DNA of 64,000 nt from Streptomyces sp. NBS 14/10 (GTDB lineage: Bacteria > Actinomycetota > Actinomycetes > Streptomycetales > Streptomycetaceae), in NCBI RefSeq assembly GCF_002224125.1, contig NZ_NCSM01000009.1:75470-139469 (forward strand), given 5' to 3'. Below, one piece after another: positions 61,952-64,000 of the stretch. Made by a program: the position numbers and the translations under genes. The notes beneath the pieces are model-generated. The model worked only from the letters and a program-made list of their open reading frames with translations. It had not been told where the DNA came from and searched no databases. Position 1 is the stretch's first letter; each line of letters opens with the position of its first letter.

Positions 61952-63598
61952 TCATGCGCGGCTCCATTTCTGGCCGGCCCGGCCGTCGCAGGTCCACAGG
62001 ACGAGCGGGGTTCCGCCTGCGGTGCCGGCTTGGTCGACGTCCAGGCACAGACCGGCGTGCGCGTTGCGGATCGACCCGTCGGAGTTCACGGTCCACTTCT
62101 GGTTGTCCTGCCCGTTGCAGGGCCAGGTGATGACACGGGTGCCGTTGGTGGTGCCCTGGTCGTAGGCGTCCAGGCACTTGTCGCCGAACACACGGACCTC
62201 GCCGCCGGCCCACGTGGTCCACAGCTGGTTGGCGGCCGTGTGGCAATCCCAGATCAGTACCGTGGCCCCGGCGGCAGTGGAGGCGTTGTCCACGTCCAGG
62301 CAGCGGCCCGACCCGTTGCCGCGCAGGCGGGAGGTGGTGGCGGCGAGCGGGGTGCCGCCAGTCACCCGGAACGTGGCGACGCCGTGTGCGGGCACGCTCG
62401 CCGAGATCTGGCCGGACGTGCTCGACGTGCCGCCGGTCCACAGATCGGTGAGGGTGAACGACCCGCCGGACAGACCGACCTGGGCCGCCGTGGTGGTGAC
62501 GGTCGTCGTGCTGTTCCCCCGGTTGAACAGGCCCACGGCGACCGAGCCGTCGGACAGGGGCTTGGCGAACACCTCGGTGTTTCCGTCGTCACGCACCCGG
62601 CGCCCGCCCGCGCCCAGGGGGTCCTGGTTCACGGCCAGCAGGCGCGGGTTGCGCAGGATCGCGCTCACGTCGGTCGACATGGTGCGGATGTCGTTGCCCG
62701 CCATGAGCGGCGCGGCCATCAGCGCCCACAGGGCGAAGTGGGAGCGGGACTCGGTCAGCGACAGGCCGGGTCGGCCGACGACGAGCATGTCGGGGTCGTT
62801 CCAGTGTCCCGGGCCCGACTGAGCGGCCAGCGGCGCGGTGACGTCCAGGACGTTGCCCACGCCCATCGGGTAGCTGTTGGTGTTGCCGTTCTGCCAGATG
62901 TCGAGCAGATCCTCGGTCGTCCGCCACAGGTCGGCGACCTCGCCCCAGTTGTACCTGTCGCCGGTGATGGCGTGGAAGCTGTTCGGGTTGATGCTGTAGA
63001 CGATCGGGCGCCCGGTGGCGCGCAGGGCATCGCGCATGAGTGTGAACCGCGCGACCTGCTCGTCCCGGGTGCCGGCGGAGGAGCACCAGTCGTACTTGAG
63101 GTAGTCCACGCCCCACGAGGCGAACGTGCGGGCGTCCTGCGCCTCGTGGCCCTTGCTGCCGGTGGACCCCGGATAGCCGCCTGTGCCCTGCGCGCATGTG
63201 CGCTCGTTGGGCACCTGGTAGATGCCGAACTTCAAGCCTTTCTGGTGGATGTAGTCCCCGAGTGCCTTCATCCCGCTGGGGAACTTGTTCGGGTTGGCCC
63301 GCAGGTTGCCCGCAGCGTCGCGCTGCGGGTCGAACCAGCAGTCGTCGACCACCACGTACTGGTAACCGGCGTCCCGCATGCCCGAGGACACCATCGCATC
63401 GGCGGCCTGGCGGACCTGTGCCTCGGTGACCCCGCACCCGAAGCTGTTCCAGCTGTTCCAGCCCAGCGGCGGGGTGAGCGCCGGGCTGCCCGGCGCTGCC
63501 TGAGCTGCCGAGTGGACCGAGGCCGTGGTGAACGCGGTGACCGACAGGGCGGCGGCCATGAGGAGGCGGAGCAGTCGTCCGCGTGGTCGTATGGGCAC
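61952..63598 (-). CDS. Secreted alpha-galactosidase, GH27, with CBM13 ricin lectin domain
   Basis: The GTG at 63598 has AAAGGA six bases upstream; the open frame extends to 63637 without a site. The 548-residue protein has a signal peptide ending near residue 35. The GH27 domain has PPLGWNSWNSFGCGV, the nucleophile in DYLKYDWCSS (about residue 168) and the acid/base in WNDPDMLVVG (about 269). The C-terminal ricin B-type domain has three QxW-like repeats (NQLWTTW, NQKWTVN, GQKWSRA). It would remove alpha-galactose from galactomannan or other polymers outside the cell. Confidence 0.94.
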   Translation of the reverse strand: MPIRPRGRLLRLLMAAALSVTAFTTASVHSAAQAAPGSPALTPPLGWNSWNSFGCGVTEAQVRQAADAMVSSGMRDAGYQYVVVDDCWFDPQRDAAGNLRANPNKFPSGMKALGDYIHQKGLKFGIYQVPNERTCAQGTGGYPGSTGSKGHEAQDARTFASWGVDYLKYDWCSSAGTRDEQVARFTLMRDALRATGRPIVYSINPNSFHAITGDRYNWGEVADLWRTTEDLLDIWQNGNTNSYPMGVGNVLDVTAPLAAQSGPGHWNDPDMLVVGRPGLSLTESRSHFALWALMAAPLMAGNDIRTMSTDVSAILRNPRLLAVNQDPLGAGGRRVRDDGNTEVFAKPLSDGSVAVGLFNRGNSTTTVTTTAAQVGLSGGSFTLTDLWTGGTSSTSGQISASVPAHGVATFRVTGGTPLAATTSRLRGNGSGRCLDVDNASTAAGATVLIWDCHTAANQLWTTWAGGEVRVFGDKCLDAYDQGTTNGTRVITWPCNGQDNQKWTVNSDGSIRNAHAGLCLDVDQAGTAGGTPLVLWTCDGRAGQKWSRA

Positions 63599-63690
63599 CG
63601 TGGTTCCTTTCCCGGAGGGGTGCCGCAGCGGCGTCACTGGTGGGCACCCGCCTGTGTGCTGGATGTAGTGACCGGGTCGTTCCGGAGGGA

Positions 63691-63735
63691 CCTCGGCGCG
63701 GTACGCGTCCCGGGGGGCTGGTGTCCGCGCCGAGG
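63691..63735 (-). terminator. Possible terminator after the second GH62
   Basis: CCTCGGCGCGG (63691-63701) pairs perfectly with 63725-63735 across a 23-base loop, just downstream of the partial GH62. Confidence 0.6.
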
Positions 63736-63754
63736 CCGGGTGTCTCCGGGTCGG

Positions 63755-64000
63755 TCAGCAGGTGGAGTTGGTCTGGGTGAGCAGGCCGAGCCGCCATGGC
63801 AGGGTGTTGTAGTCGCCGCTGGCGCCCGGGTTCATGCCTTGGTAGAGGTACTGCATCTTGCAGGGGTTGATGGTGAGGGTCTGGTCGTATCCGGCGCGGA
63901 CCAGCTCCCCGTGGCTGATGTCCTTCGTCCAGGCTCCCGCGGGGAAGGTGGTGTTGCTGGCGCGGGCGAACGGGTTGCTCTCGGAGGCGGCCAGCTGGGT
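63755..64000 (-). CDS. Second GH62 arabinofuranosidase, C-terminal part
   Basis: The last 81 codons of a GH62 enzyme are visible: [38 protein letters not shown] and [11 protein letters not shown]. They match the end of the GH62 at 59084 closely. The rest lies beyond the right edge. The two are tandem paralogues on the same strand. Confidence 0.92.
   Translation of the reverse strand, partial: TQLAASESNPFARASNTTFPAGAWTKDISHGELVRAGYDQTLTINPCKMQYLYQGMNPGASGDYNTLPWRLGLLTQTNSTC

Noticed and set aside
1..64000. tRNA or rRNA genes and an integrase attachment site
   Set aside because: I saw no tRNA-like cloverleaf or rRNA sequence. The integrase relic at 33634 has no visible attachment repeats.

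Overview
This is a high-GC actinobacterial chromosome segment, almost certainly Streptomyces: GTG starts are common, signal peptides are Tat/Sec type, several regulators are of the LacI family, and there are single-copy VapBC and MarR/prolyl-aminopeptidase genes. About 80 percent of it is a very large plant-polysaccharide locus whose enzyme set points to xyloglucan (GH74 x2, GH12 x2, GH5-CBM46, GH31 alpha-xylosidase, GH3 x2, GH42 x4, GH95 and GH29 fucosidases, GH36), followed by cellulose and xylan functions (GH6, CE7, CE2, GH43 x2, GH62 x2, GH27).

Layout. 1-420: end of a VapBC pair. 752-6040 (minus): GH3, a GH1 fragment and GH31. 6411-17349 (plus): sugar ABC transporter (binding protein and two permeases), then GH74-GH42-GH95-GH12. 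17552-23204 (minus): GH36, GH5, GH43. 23394-26243 (plus): second GH3. 26256-27053: fused fragments of GH1, GH31 and an MFS gene. 27149-30515 (minus): GH29 and GH42. 30620-34160: scars of two insertion sequences, a permease tail, a hydrolase tail, a DUF4259 tail and an integrase. 34240-35722: MarR regulator and prolyl aminopeptidase. 35876-37862: degraded GH31 and an intact MFS gene. 37960-43264 (minus): GH42, GH74, GH12. 43756-47156: stand-alone condensation domain, AraC regulator, PhyH dioxygenase and a small unknown protein. 47287-50624: GH6, LacI regulator, CE7 esterase. 50804-55845: three more LacI regulators and a CE2 esterase. 55887-57989: GH42. 58069-64000 (minus): PETase-like hydrolase, GH62, GH43-CBM6, GH27-CBM13 and a second GH62 that runs off the window.

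How it works together. Secreted GH74, GH12, GH5 and GH6 would cut xyloglucan and cellulose; the ABC transporter would import the oligosaccharides; cytoplasmic GH31, GH3, GH42, GH95, GH29 and GH36 would strip xylose, glucose, galactose and fucose. A 14-bp palindrome (TCGAAGCGCTTCGA and close variants) occurs nine times, always in promoter regions, and mostly as pairs in divergent intergenic regions. It ties the scattered operons into one apparent LacI-type regulon. A different, CebR-like box (TGGGAGCGCTCCCA) controls the GH6/LacI region.

The striking feature is that the locus is both expanded and decaying. It has paralogous sets in mirrored order, a 98 percent identical segmental duplication, and at least ten gene fragments (GH1, GH3, GH31, GH42, binding protein, permease, MFS, transposases, integrase). 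Several of these still sit beside intact operators or ribosome binding sites.
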